15,959 nucleotides of DNA, from contig DOTV01000072.1 in NCBI GenBank assembly GCA_003520925.1, positions 1 to 15,959 of the forward strand. Direction: 5' to 3'. Positions 7,101 to 13,643 of the stretch are shown one piece after another. Origin of the DNA: Bacteroidales bacterium (GTDB taxonomy: Bacteria > Bacteroidota > Bacteroidia > Bacteroidales > VadinHA17). The stretch's first letter is position 1; each line of letters starts with the position of its first letter. The translations under genes were made by a program, and so were the position numbers. The notes below the pieces were generated by a model that did no database searches, had not been told where the DNA came from, and saw only the letters and a program-made list of their open reading frames with translations.

Positions 7101-8519
7101 CTCTGTACCTATCAATGCAATAATCGGAAGATAAACTATAAGGATAATTATCTGCCCGAAAGTCGCAGAACTCATCATACGTTTCGACGATAAAAGGACA
7201 TTTTCATCCATCTGGGGCTGGGTAAGACGCGGCTGTCCTGCATAATTAGTTCTTTCTTTGAATATCCGATGAACCACACTTTCCACGATTATTACCGCAC
7301 CATCGACGATAAGTCCGAAATCTATAGCCCCAAGACTCATAAGATTACCCGAAACTCCGAAAATATTCATAACTGATATTGCGAAAAGCATCGCAAGAGG
7401 GATCACTGATGCAACAATCAGTCCTGCTCTCATATTTCCGAGAAACAGCACAAGAATAAAAACAACTATCAGAGCACCTTCGATCAGGTTTTTTGAGACT
7501 GTGCCTATTGCCCTGCCCACAAGGTCGGAACGGTTCAGGTAGGGTTCGATTATAACTCCTTCAGGCAGTGATTTCTGGACCGCAGAAATCCTGACTTGTA
7601 CATTATCGATCACCTTGTGGGCATTTGCCCCTTTGAGCATCATAACTACTCCTCCGACAGCTTCAGCTGTATCGACCACAAAGGCTCCGTAGCGGGTTGC
7701 ATTTCCAAACCGGGCCGTGGCTACATCCCGGATGAGTATCGGAATACCAGACAGATTATTCTTAACGACGATTTTATCTATATCATCAAGAGACCTGACA
7801 AGACCTATACCGCGTATAAAATACGCATTGGGATTTTTGTCTATGTATGCACTTCCGGTGTTCTCATTGTTTTTTTCAAGAGCATTGAAAATATCTGTAA
7901 GGGTCAGGTTCATTGCCCTCAGCCTTTCGGGATTTACTGCTATTTCGTACTGTTTAACAAAGCCGCCATAGCTGTTAATATCGGCAACACCGGGTGTTCC
8001 AAGCATTTCGCGTCTGACAACCCAATCCTGAAGAGTCCTCAGCTCCATCGGGTTATATTTTGCTTCAAACCCTTTTTTTACAGCCAGCCGGTACTGGAAA
8101 ATCTCACCAAGTCCCGTTGATACCGGGGCAAGTTCGATATCTGCCAATCCTTCAGGAATTGCTCTTTCAGCCTCCCTCAGCCTTTCCGTAAGCTGCTGCC
8201 GTGCCCAGTAAATATCAACGCCATCCCGGAAAACTACTGTGACAACCGACAGACCCAGCCTTGATATGGAACGCAGCTCTATGATATCCGGAATATTGGC
8301 AACAGCAACCTCGATTGGGGCGGTGATCGAACTCTCAACCTCCTGAACTGCAAGTGATGGTGCAAGGGATATCACCTGAACCTGATTGTTTGTAATATCT
8401 GGTATTGCATCGACAGGAAGCTGTGTAAGAGAATATGTGCCCCAGCCTGTAAGTGCCAGGACAAATAAGCCAATTATGAATTTGTTTTTTATCGAAAACT
8501 GTATAATGCGCTCAATCAT
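4128..8519 (-). CDS. CzcA/CusA heavy-metal RND pump fused to a TolC-family outer membrane factor
   Basis: This 1463-residue fusion combines two envelope proteins. Residues 1 to about 1040 are a complete HME-family RND transporter, starting MIERIIQFSIKNKFIIG. The proton-relay motif in TM4, DFGLIVDGAVIIVE, is at residues 400-413, with Asp400, Asp406 and Glu413 spaced as in CzcA. The porter segment with QPIQMRFNELMTGSKQD is closer to CzcA (Zn/Co/Cd) than to CusA (Cu/Ag). Residues 1046-1463 are a complete TolC/CusC-type outer membrane factor with two OEP repeats, preceded at 1046-1070 by a signal-peptide-like segment (MTSKTLIITILIISGSSL onward, ending SGQ). The frame is continuous, and such fusions are known in Bacteroidota. 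Pump and channel may stay joined or be cut by signal peptidase at the junction. Expressed with the adaptor gene, it gives a complete tripartite metal exporter in two genes. Confidence 0.95.
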   Translation of the reverse strand: MIERIIQFSIKNKFIIGLFVLALTGWGTYSLTQLPVDAIPDITNNQVQVISLAPSLAVQEVESSITAPIEVAVANIPDIIELRSISRLGLSVVTVVFRDGVDIYWARQQLTERLREAERAIPEGLADIELAPVSTGLGEIFQYRLAVKKGFEAKYNPMELRTLQDWVVRREMLGTPGVADINSYGGFVKQYEIAVNPERLRAMNLTLTDIFNALEKNNENTGSAYIDKNPNAYFIRGIGLVRSLDDIDKIVVKNNLSGIPILIRDVATARFGNATRYGAFVVDTAEAVGGVVMMLKGANAHKVIDNVQVRISAVQKSLPEGVIIEPYLNRSDLVGRAIGTVSKNLIEGALIVVFILVLFLGNMRAGLIVASVIPLAMLFAISVMNIFGVSGNLMSLGAIDFGLIVDGAVIIVESVVHRIFKERTNYAGQPRLTQPQMDENVLLSSKRMMSSATFGQIIILIVYLPIIALIGTEGKMFRPMALVVTFALTGAAILSLTWVPMASALFLSKKAEHKPNFSNRMMDAIHQGFTPLINYSLKHKLAVSLSAVAIFIFSIFLFTRLGGEFIPQLEEGDLAAGVMTLQGGSLSHTVETVIKANKILLDSFPEVKHAVCKIGAGEIPTDPTPMETGDYIITLKNKSEWTSAETREELVAKMEEKLIPLAGVKFEFQQPIQMRFNELMTGSKQDVAVKIFGDDLNTLAEEAAGVEKLIQNIEGVQDLNVEKVTGLAQIQVTYNRDRLAQYGLPIAEANNILRAAFAGSEAGVVFDEEKRFSLVVRLDKDYRQNLDDVKNLLVALPGGGQIPFDNIAEVEIKSGPAQVSRENTKRRITVGFNVRNRDVQSVISEVSGRIDREIKLPTGYYIVYGGEFQNLQAARARLSIAVPVALLLIFILLYFTFNSVKQTLLIFSAVPMAAIGGVFALWIRGMNFSISAGVGFIALFGVAVLNGIVLIAEFNRLEREGITDIMERVLKGLHTRLRPVIMTAAVASLGFLPMALSTSAGAEVQKPLATVVIGGLITATLLTLIILPIFYIAFSSGRIKLSKSKMTSKTLIITILIISGSSLSTMVSGQQTDYISLEDAVRTALNNNLQVKSSALSVDLSKALKGASWDLGKTSLDIEYGQLNSIMKDNSVSVSQSVSFPTVYINQRRLANAKVRSSEWELKKIKLDISTRVKQVYWNLAYLYSKQKLLIYQDSLYSRFLRAAELRAKSGETNRLEMITARSQSFEVKNQMLQNSTDIGINERNFRTLLNSEMNFIPSDTVLKRAGILQEDVSIESVQNPSLGFIQQQVEVTKMERDLERSRMMPDFKIGYFDQSIRGTQDVNGTPTTFGPGDRFTGVQAGIVLPLWIFPYASKVRAARINNNIALFDAEYFSQNLLAQQKSLNDEYRKYSASVDFYENQAVPEANTIIDQSTRSYRAGALDYLDYVLSLNRAIEIRQNYLDALNNLNLTLINIEYITGQTF

Positions 8520-8523
8520 ATAT

Positions 8524-8539
8524 TGTTAATTAATTAACA
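8524..8539. promoter_or_regulatory. Perfect 16-bp palindrome next to the pump start codon
   Basis: TGTTAATTAATTAACA is a perfect inverted repeat ending 4 nt before the ATG of the pump gene. It could be an operator for a dimeric regulator. It could also be a chance feature, since it is AT-rich and AT-rich palindromes arise easily. No regulator gene is present in the window. Confidence 0.3.
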
Positions 8540-8590
8540 GATAATCAGATGATTACTTAGTAAGAAAATGGTTAGAAGGAATGAAGAGAA

Positions 8591-8941
8591 TTACACAGCA
8601 GGAGGGGCTCGCAGAAGTGAGACGCCGTTCAGGTGATCTGAAATATTGGAATGATCGTTATCAATATAAATCCCGGCGCATCGCAGATCAGGGATGAAAT
8701 TAATATCTCTGGTGAAGCCGGCCAGGAAAACATCCGGATTTAATGTGTGAAAAAGAAGGTTTGAAAGATGGCATACCTTTTCATCAGAGTGTTCCCTGTC
8801 AGCTTTTGCTGAATTATGCACAAGCTGTTTGCATGGAACAGGATTCTCACAGAAATGATTATGCGGAATAACATTGTGGGCAAAGATTGCAAACCATGCC
8901 AGAAGGAAAACAGAAGCCTTAAATTTAAGTGCCCGTCTCAA
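8591..8941 (-). CDS. Small His/Cys-rich exported protein of the metal-efflux locus
   Basis: This 116-residue protein starts with TTG at 8941-8939. An in-frame TAA lies two codons upstream and there is no internal Met near the N-terminus, so TTG is the only plausible start. Residues 1-21 form a signal peptide or membrane anchor (KASVFLLAWFAIFA). The mature part opens with HNVIPHNHFC and is rich in possible metal ligands (His22, His27, His29, Cys31, Cys37, His42, His51, Cys57, His58, His65). It ends in LLRAPPAV. From memory, small proteins with an 'IPHxH' start and an 'LRAPP' end commonly precede CusA/CzcA-type genes in Bacteroidota, but I cannot name a family with confidence. It lies 71 nt upstream of the pump gene. 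A periplasmic metal-binding or metal-sensing role is inferred from context and composition only. Confidence 0.75.
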   Translation of the reverse strand: MRRALKFKASVFLLAWFAIFAHNVIPHNHFCENPVPCKQLVHNSAKADREHSDEKVCHLSNLLFHTLNPDVFLAGFTRDINFIPDLRCAGIYIDNDHSNISDHLNGVSLLRAPPAV

Positions 8942-9008
8942 CTGTTATAAAATTTCAGCGAATATAGTAAATAATTCGAAACCTTTTATCCACAAGTATT
9001 TATTAGCT

Positions 9009-9080
9009 GTGAGATATCAGCTATAAGCAGTCAAAGGTCAGCAATTTCCTCCGGCTTCCGCCTGTCGCCCTCAGCCTTAA
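9009..9080. repeat. Intergenic spacer with short inverted repeat and CAGC-rich stretch
   Basis: This is the spacer downstream of the HAD gene and upstream of the metal-locus small gene. It holds an imperfect hairpin, TAGCTG...CAGCTA, then a stretch with repeated 'GTCAGC'-type words, and then a locally GC-rich run. There is no U-tract and no good promoter consensus. From memory, CAGCTAT-type spacer repeats are common in Bacteroidota intergenic DNA. Function unknown. Confidence 0.3.
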
Positions 9081-9680
9081 TTACCAGCTTGAATCGTACC
9101 ACGATGTAACATCAGTTACGTTCATCCCGGCTTTCCTGGCTGCCACCATTCCAAGTTCTCCATCTTCGAACACCTCTATGTATTGTGGTTCAACCTGCAT
9201 TAACTCAGCACATTTTAGAAAAGTTTCTGGATGCGGCTTGAACGAGTTCACATCGTTTGCTGTAACAATGATATTAAAATATTTACTAAGACCGGTAATT
9301 TCAAGAGTTCTTTCCACTGCTTCCCGGTGACCTCCGGTTCCGACCGCCATTGGCAGGATACCGAAGTATTTCCTGACTATTTCGGTAACAGGTTCTATAG
9401 GTTTAACAAGATGCTGAACTTTGTAAAACTGATGAAGCTTTTCTTCAACTATCTGATCAATAGTAACTTTTCCATCGAGCCCGCAGCTTTTTATTATCTC
9501 ATCAGCGATTATCCATCCAGGACTGCCGGTATGTTTACGCAAAAAACTGTTGTCGATATGGGCTCCGTATTTTTGACAAGCTTTTTTCCATCCCTCAAAA
9601 TGATAGGGCATTGTATCAGCAAGGGTCCCGTCAAGATCAAATATCAATCCTTTTACCCCCTCCCGCAGTTCATACTTCAT
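9081..9680 (-). CDS. HAD-superfamily phosphatase, YqaB / beta-phosphoglucomutase type
   Basis: This 199-residue cytoplasmic HAD subfamily IA hydrolase with a small helical cap has all four motifs. Motif I is DLDGTLAD, with nucleophile Asp15 and acid/base Asp17. Motif II is Thr115 in VGTGGHR, motif III is Lys148 in FKPHPETF, and motif IV is Glu172-Asp173 in VFEDGELGM. The 'KPHPETFLKCAELMQVEP' and 'VFEDGELGMVAARKAGM' segments resemble E. coli YqaB, a fructose-1-phosphate phosphatase, more than true beta-phosphoglucomutases. A sugar-phosphate phosphatase is therefore likely, but the substrate cannot be fixed from sequence. The ATG lies 36 nt after the stop of the CotH-like gene and has no Shine-Dalgarno sequence. 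The two could share a transcript. Confidence 0.88.
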   Translation of the reverse strand: MKYELREGVKGLIFDLDGTLADTMPYHFEGWKKACQKYGAHIDNSFLRKHTGSPGWIIADEIIKSCGLDGKVTIDQIVEEKLHQFYKVQHLVKPIEPVTEIVRKYFGILPMAVGTGGHREAVERTLEITGLSKYFNIIVTANDVNSFKPHPETFLKCAELMQVEPQYIEVFEDGELGMVAARKAGMNVTDVTSWYDSSW

Positions 9681-9716
9681 AAAAATAAAATAAGGGGCAA
9701 AGATATAAAAAAACAG

Positions 9717-10814
9717 CTACCGGACCCTCAAATTTGACTGGTTTTCAAACCACCTGCAATCTGAAGCCAGCTTTTTAACCAGGCTGTTTCGTTTGTCAAT
9801 CAGGTAATAAAAACCATCAAGATATTTTGTCATGCTTTTCCTTGAATTCTCACTTATATACGGGAAAGTATTTATTACCTTATAGAGTTCGTCCTTTTTC
9901 TCCATAAACTCATTAACAGTGTTAGCGAATTCGGCTTCGCTTCTGCATATCGCCATATAAAGTCGTTCCTGAACAGTTTTAATAGGAAGGCTCTCAAAGG
10001 GCACTGAATAGTCGGTACCAACAATACCGGAATAATCGAAATCGTACGGGATAATGAGATTATCATTCGCAACCGAATTCTTTGCATCGGTTACAAGAAT
10101 GACATTATGTTTGATGGGAACCGACCAGTCGGTGTTTCCTATCATATAATTGAAAATAGCTGCTCTGTCGAGCACCTCTGGTCTGAGATTTCTCTGGGTT
10201 ACATTTGTGTAACTGAGCTCCCTTGTTTTGGTTCGTTTTTCAAGCAGGCTGATCGGCTCCAGGGCGAAACCGTACTGGGTAAGCGGTTTCTTTTCCTTGA
10301 CAGAGCTTAAATATGTGATTTTGAAAAGTCTTACTCTTAAGCTATAGTCAGTAAGGACATTATAGAGCTTATATACAAGGTATTCACGCAGAACATATTG
10401 CTCATAGCCTATTCTGCAGTAAGGAACTATTTTAAGTTTGTTTATACCCGCAAACTCTTCACCTGCCTGATCCTTCATTTTAAAATTCAACATAAGAGGA
10501 GGAAAATCGCAGATAGCTGTACGGCGTATATTTCCACGAGCCCTTACTTTAATATTCTTAACCACGGAATCTTTGTCGCTTATATAATAAGTTAGAACGG
10601 CATCGAGATTCATAGTGTCTGATCTTGCTTTTTTATAGCGCTGAATATCAAATTTCAGAGATATATCAAACACCTCATCGGAATCGAATAGAGTTACTTT
10701 GATATCCTGAGTGTCTCTGACAGCATAGGTTGCCCGTAGGGAATCGATCTGACTAAAAGCCGGCTGAATAAAAAAGGTCAAAATGAATAGCAGAATAGGG
10801 TAAATCTTTTTCAT
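9717..10814 (-). CDS. Secreted CotH-like (atypical kinase fold) protein
   Basis: This 365-residue protein has a Sec signal peptide at 1-21 (cleavage after PAFS) and is therefore probably periplasmic or surface-located. Motif layout resembles CotH-type kinases: an RARGN segment at 91-95 followed by a 'FPPLMLNFK' strand, then helix REYLVYKLYNVL (143-154). The segment GNTDWSVPIKHN is at 226-237 and PYDFDYSG at 256-263. In CotH-like and related atypical kinases, equivalent 'DW...HN' and 'DFD/DLD' segments carry catalytic and metal-binding Asp residues. Here Asp229, Asp258 and Asp260 are candidates. The overall match to CotH is from motif order, not strong identity, so kinase activity is a hypothesis. 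The gene has its own 135-nt upstream spacer and precedes the HAD phosphatase gene. Confidence 0.6.
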   Translation of the reverse strand: MKKIYPILLFILTFFIQPAFSQIDSLRATYAVRDTQDIKVTLFDSDEVFDISLKFDIQRYKKARSDTMNLDAVLTYYISDKDSVVKNIKVRARGNIRRTAICDFPPLMLNFKMKDQAGEEFAGINKLKIVPYCRIGYEQYVLREYLVYKLYNVLTDYSLRVRLFKITYLSSVKEKKPLTQYGFALEPISLLEKRTKTRELSYTNVTQRNLRPEVLDRAAIFNYMIGNTDWSVPIKHNVILVTDAKNSVANDNLIIPYDFDYSGIVGTDYSVPFESLPIKTVQERLYMAICRSEAEFANTVNEFMEKKDELYKVINTFPYISENSRKSMTKYLDGFYYLIDKRNSLVKKLASDCRWFENQSNLRVR

Positions 10815-10949
10815 TTAGGTTGTGTGTGAAGGAACAATAAGACAAATCTCATACTAATTTACGAAAGAGTAATCAGAACAAGAAATAAAAATGATTTATG
10901 AAAAAGAGAATGGATTTATACTTTTCAGCCCCTTTGACTGCGATGCTTA

Positions 10950-12989
10950 TTATTTATAATTTGCCAGATAGTCTTTAACCTGCCTGTAAACATTATCCGC
11001 CGTAAATCCAAATTTTTCATCAAGCACCTTATATGGAGCAGAATATCCGAAGCTGCTGACTCCCCAGACTTTACCCTTCGGGCCGGCAAGTCCATGAAGT
11101 GTGACTGGAAGTCCAGCTGTAAGCCCGAAAACAGGGATATTTTCAGGGATAACTGATTTCTGATATTCCTCAGTCTGGCTTCTGAAGAGTCCTTCAGACG
11201 GAACTGAAACTATCCTTACTGCAAGATTGTCTTTTTTAAGCAGCTCTGCACCTTCGAAAAGCGTGGAAACTTCAGATCCGCTTGCAAGCATAATAATATC
11301 AGGCTTTCCGGTGCTATCCATAACAATATATGCACCTTTTTCCGATCTCAGAGCGTCAGCATATCTGTCGCTGACAGCTGAGGGAAGATCTTTGATATTC
11401 TGCCTTGACAGAATAAGGGCTGTCGGTGTCTTTATGTTTTCCAGAGCCATTTTCCATGCGACTGTTGTCTCATTTGAGTCAGCAGGCCGCAGAACAAGCA
11501 TGCTGTTATTCCCATGATGATTTTTAAGCTGTTCCATCAGTCTTATCTGAGCTTCCTGTTCAACAGGCTGATGTGTCGGCCCATCCTCACCTACACGGAA
11601 AGCATCATGTGTCCATATATATTTTACAGGCAATCCCATAAGGCATGCAAGCCTTACTGCAGGCTTCATATAATCTGAAAAGACGAAGAATGTCCCGCAG
11701 GCAGGAATGATGCCACCATGGAGAGCCATCCCGTTCATTAAGGCTGCCATAGTAAGTTCAGCAACACCGGCCTGGAGAAATGCACCTGAAAAGTCACCTT
11801 TGACAAACGCTTTCGTTTTCTTCAGGAACCCGTCTGTCTTATCTGAGTTTGACAGATCGGCTGATGCGACTACCATATTCCCGACCTTTTCCGACAGGAC
11901 CGCCAGGACTGCAGATGATGCAGCTCTTGACGCAGAATTCTCTTTCTGACCGATTGATTTGAAATCTATATCCGGGATCAATCCTGAGTAGAACTGATTC
12001 AGTTTCGCATCCTGAAGAGGGTTTTTAGAGGCCCATTCCTTTTTCTTTTCCTTCCACGATGAGACAGTTTTTCTCTTATTTTCGAGCACTCCGGCATAGA
12101 GGTGTTTTACATCATCGAAAACCTTAAAAGGATCAGCAATATCGCCGCCAAGATTGACAAGTGATTTTTCATAAGAACCCCCTGCTTCACTTACCGGCAT
12201 TCCATGAGTTGAAGTTTTTCTTTCGAAGCTTTTCCCGTCACTGTCAAGGAGACCTTTCCCCATAATAGTCTTCCCGATAATGATTACAGGTTTTTCCGTC
12301 TCTTTAACCGACGCCGTAAGAGCTTTCCTTATCTGATCGTGGTCGTTGCCTGCTATGGTGATTACTCTCCAACCCCATGATTCATATTTCATTGCTGTAT
12401 CCTCGGATGTAACAGCTTTTGTTTCTGTTGAGAGCTGAATATCATTTGAGTCGTAGAACATTACCAGATTGTTCAGTCCCAGAAAACCTGCAAGCCTCCC
12501 TGCACCCTGGGATATCTCTTCCTGAACACCTCCGTCTGAAATAAATGTAAACGTCTTATGGGAAAAAAGTGCTCCGAACCGTTCAGCAAGAAACCTTTCG
12601 GCAATTGCGGCACCTACAGCTATAGTATGACCTTGTCCGAGCGGTCCGGATGTGTTTTCAATCCCTCTCATTATATCAAGTTCCGGATGTCCGGGCGTCG
12701 GGCTTCCCCATTGACGGAAGCTTTTCAATTCGTCAGGTTTGAAATGGCCCGTAAGCGTGAGCACAGAATAGAGCATGGGTGACATATGTCCGGGATCGAG
12801 AAAAAACCTGTCGCGGTTTATCCATGATGGATCATCAGGGTCAAAGTTAAGGAATTCAGAGAAAAGTAAATGAATGAAATCGGCTCCACCCATTGCACCG
12901 CCAGGATGCCCTGATTTTGCCTTTTCAACCATCGACATTGAAAGAATACGGATATTGTCAGCCGCTCTCTTATGCACTTCACTATTCAT
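10950..12989 (-). CDS. tkt: Transketolase
   Basis: This full-length, single-chain thiamine-diphosphate enzyme (679 residues) of the non-oxidative pentose phosphate pathway moves two-carbon ketol units between sugar phosphates. Active-site residues are visible: His28 in SGHPGGAMGG, His68 in DPGHMSP, His101, GPLGQG at 115-120, and the ThDP/metal site Asp152 (SDGG) with Asn182. The catalytic glutamate is Glu411 in GVAELTM, at the same number as in the E. coli enzyme. The motifs SDGGVQEE and GVAEL, instead of the more usual GDGxxxEG and GVREFGM, mark the Bacteroidota-type branch. The pyrimidine-binding and C-terminal domains are intact (HDAFRVGEDGPTHQPVEQ, about 455-475). The start ATG fits the family and lies about 30 nt from the predicted transcription start. 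The gene has its own promoter. Confidence 0.97.
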   Translation of the reverse strand: MNSEVHKRAADNIRILSMSMVEKAKSGHPGGAMGGADFIHLLFSEFLNFDPDDPSWINRDRFFLDPGHMSPMLYSVLTLTGHFKPDELKSFRQWGSPTPGHPELDIMRGIENTSGPLGQGHTIAVGAAIAERFLAERFGALFSHKTFTFISDGGVQEEISQGAGRLAGFLGLNNLVMFYDSNDIQLSTETKAVTSEDTAMKYESWGWRVITIAGNDHDQIRKALTASVKETEKPVIIIGKTIMGKGLLDSDGKSFERKTSTHGMPVSEAGGSYEKSLVNLGGDIADPFKVFDDVKHLYAGVLENKRKTVSSWKEKKKEWASKNPLQDAKLNQFYSGLIPDIDFKSIGQKENSASRAASSAVLAVLSEKVGNMVVASADLSNSDKTDGFLKKTKAFVKGDFSGAFLQAGVAELTMAALMNGMALHGGIIPACGTFFVFSDYMKPAVRLACLMGLPVKYIWTHDAFRVGEDGPTHQPVEQEAQIRLMEQLKNHHGNNSMLVLRPADSNETTVAWKMALENIKTPTALILSRQNIKDLPSAVSDRYADALRSEKGAYIVMDSTGKPDIIMLASGSEVSTLFEGAELLKKDNLAVRIVSVPSEGLFRSQTEEYQKSVIPENIPVFGLTAGLPVTLHGLAGPKGKVWGVSSFGYSAPYKVLDEKFGFTADNVYRQVKDYLANYK

Positions 12990-13025
12990 AATAGTAGATA
13001 TTTACCGTTTAAATATTAACGATAA

Positions 13026-13056
13026 CAAAAATATAATTTATTGATATCAGAACAAA
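13026..13056 (-). promoter_or_regulatory. Bacteroidota-type promoter of tkt
   Basis: On the minus strand, TTTG (13056-13053) and TATTTTTG (13033-13026) are separated by exactly 19 nt. This is a full match to the Bacteroidota primary sigma consensus TTTG-N19-TAnnTTTG. Transcription would start near 13020, giving a leader of about 30 nt before the tkt ATG. The -33 element directly touches the end of the inverted-repeat element at 13057. Confidence 0.8.
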
Positions 13057-13207
13057 GGCAGTCTCAAAAGTCCATTGTGTCCTTGGTGAAAACCTTTGTG
13101 TACATTTGTGGTGAACCTTAAATCATTGAATCACAAAGGATCACAAAGGAAAGCACAAAGTTGAACAAAGGAAAAACAACCGAATAACGACTTCTGAGAC
13201 AGTCTCC
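13057..13207. mobile_element. MITE-like inverted-repeat element, about 150 bp
   Basis: The outer ends are inverted copies: CAGTCTCAAAAGTC (13059-13072) matches the reverse complement of GACTTCTGAGACAG (13189-13202) at 12 of 14 positions. The right end also holds the small palindrome GAGAC-A-GTCTC (13196-13206). Inside are a perfect tandem repeat of TCACAAAGGA (13131-13150), further CACAAAG words, and reverse-complement words such as CCTTTGTG in the left half, so the whole can fold on itself. No reading frame of note is present. It fills the gap between the hydrogenase-type operon and the tkt promoter. It may be a non-autonomous transposable element or a palindromic intergenic repeat; I see no clear target-site duplication. 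Confidence 0.55.
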
Positions 13208-13215
13208 TATATTAT

Positions 13216-13629
13216 CTAAAGGTATTTCCTGTCTTCTTCAGGAACATCGAAATATTTATTGTACTTGACAGAATCAGGTCCTATTTTCTCGATTTTTGAT
13301 CCGCTGATTTTATAAGTACATTTCTCACCGACGATATCTGAGAAGTAGATGTCGTACTCAGCACCATTTTCCTCGACCATTATTATCCTGACCAGGTGAT
13401 CATATTTAAGACTGTTCAGATGAGCGTGGCAGATAGGACATTTAATCAAATACTCTTCACCTTCTTCCATTTTGAATGTAGAATGGGTTGTTACAGTATA
13501 GTTACCAAGCTCCGGATTCAGCAGAAAGAGCCCTTTTTTAGGACTGTTTTCTTTCAATGCAGCAAGGATTATGGAAGTTTTTACATTCAGAACTCCCCTG
13601 CAGGCTTTACATAAGTATTTTGTTGCCAT
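13216..13629 (-). CDS. Zinc-ribbon protein at the end of the hydrogenase-type operon
   Basis: This 137-residue, probably cytoplasmic protein is of unknown function. It has two CxxC knuckles, Cys7-Cys10 (YLCKACRG) and Cys64-Cys67 (IKCPICHAHL), separated by 53 residues, which would form one zinc site. The C-terminal half is charged (KISGSKIEKIGPD) with no recognisable catalytic motif. It is last in the string after the maturation protease, 14 nt downstream. It has a strong Shine-Dalgarno AGGAGG (13640-13635) 5 nt before the ATG, unlike most genes in the window. Position suggests a part in hydrogenase assembly, regulation or electron transfer, but this is guilt by association. It is not HypA: it lacks that protein's N-terminal nickel-binding His and size. 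Confidence 0.8.
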   Translation of the reverse strand: MATKYLCKACRGVLNVKTSIILAALKENSPKKGLFLLNPELGNYTVTTHSTFKMEEGEEYLIKCPICHAHLNSLKYDHLVRIIMVEENGAEYDIYFSDIVGEKCTYKISGSKIEKIGPDSVKYNKYFDVPEEDRKYL

Positions 13630-13643
13630 AGGTACCTCCTGTT

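Noticed and set aside
5470..8120. Plus-strand open frames opposite the pump gene (for example 5904-6485 and 7596-8120)
   Set aside because: They lie opposite a strongly conserved coding region, have no family features and no initiation signals, and look like antisense shadows.
8959..8966. Possible -7 element TATATTCG for the small metal-locus gene
   Set aside because: It has one mismatch to TAnnTTTG, and the nearest TTG lies 26 nt upstream, outside the normal spacing.
9231..9737. Plus-strand 168-codon frame opposite the HAD gene
   Set aside because: The minus-strand gene has all HAD motifs in order; this frame is its shadow and has no recognisable features.
10815..10949. Promoter for the CotH-like gene or terminator for tkt in this spacer
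   Set aside because: The best -7 candidate (GAGATTTG) has a mismatch and no properly spaced -33 element. No stem with a U-tract follows tkt.
10950..12989. The SDGG motif of transketolase taken as a damaged cofactor site
   Set aside because: Asp152 and Asn182 keep the spacing seen in the E. coli enzyme, and the SDGG variant is, from memory, normal in Bacteroidota transketolases.
13131..13150. CRISPR-like repeats in the CACAAAGGA stretch
   Set aside because: The repeats are about 10 bp, directly adjacent and without spacers, so they are internal repeats of the inverted-repeat element.
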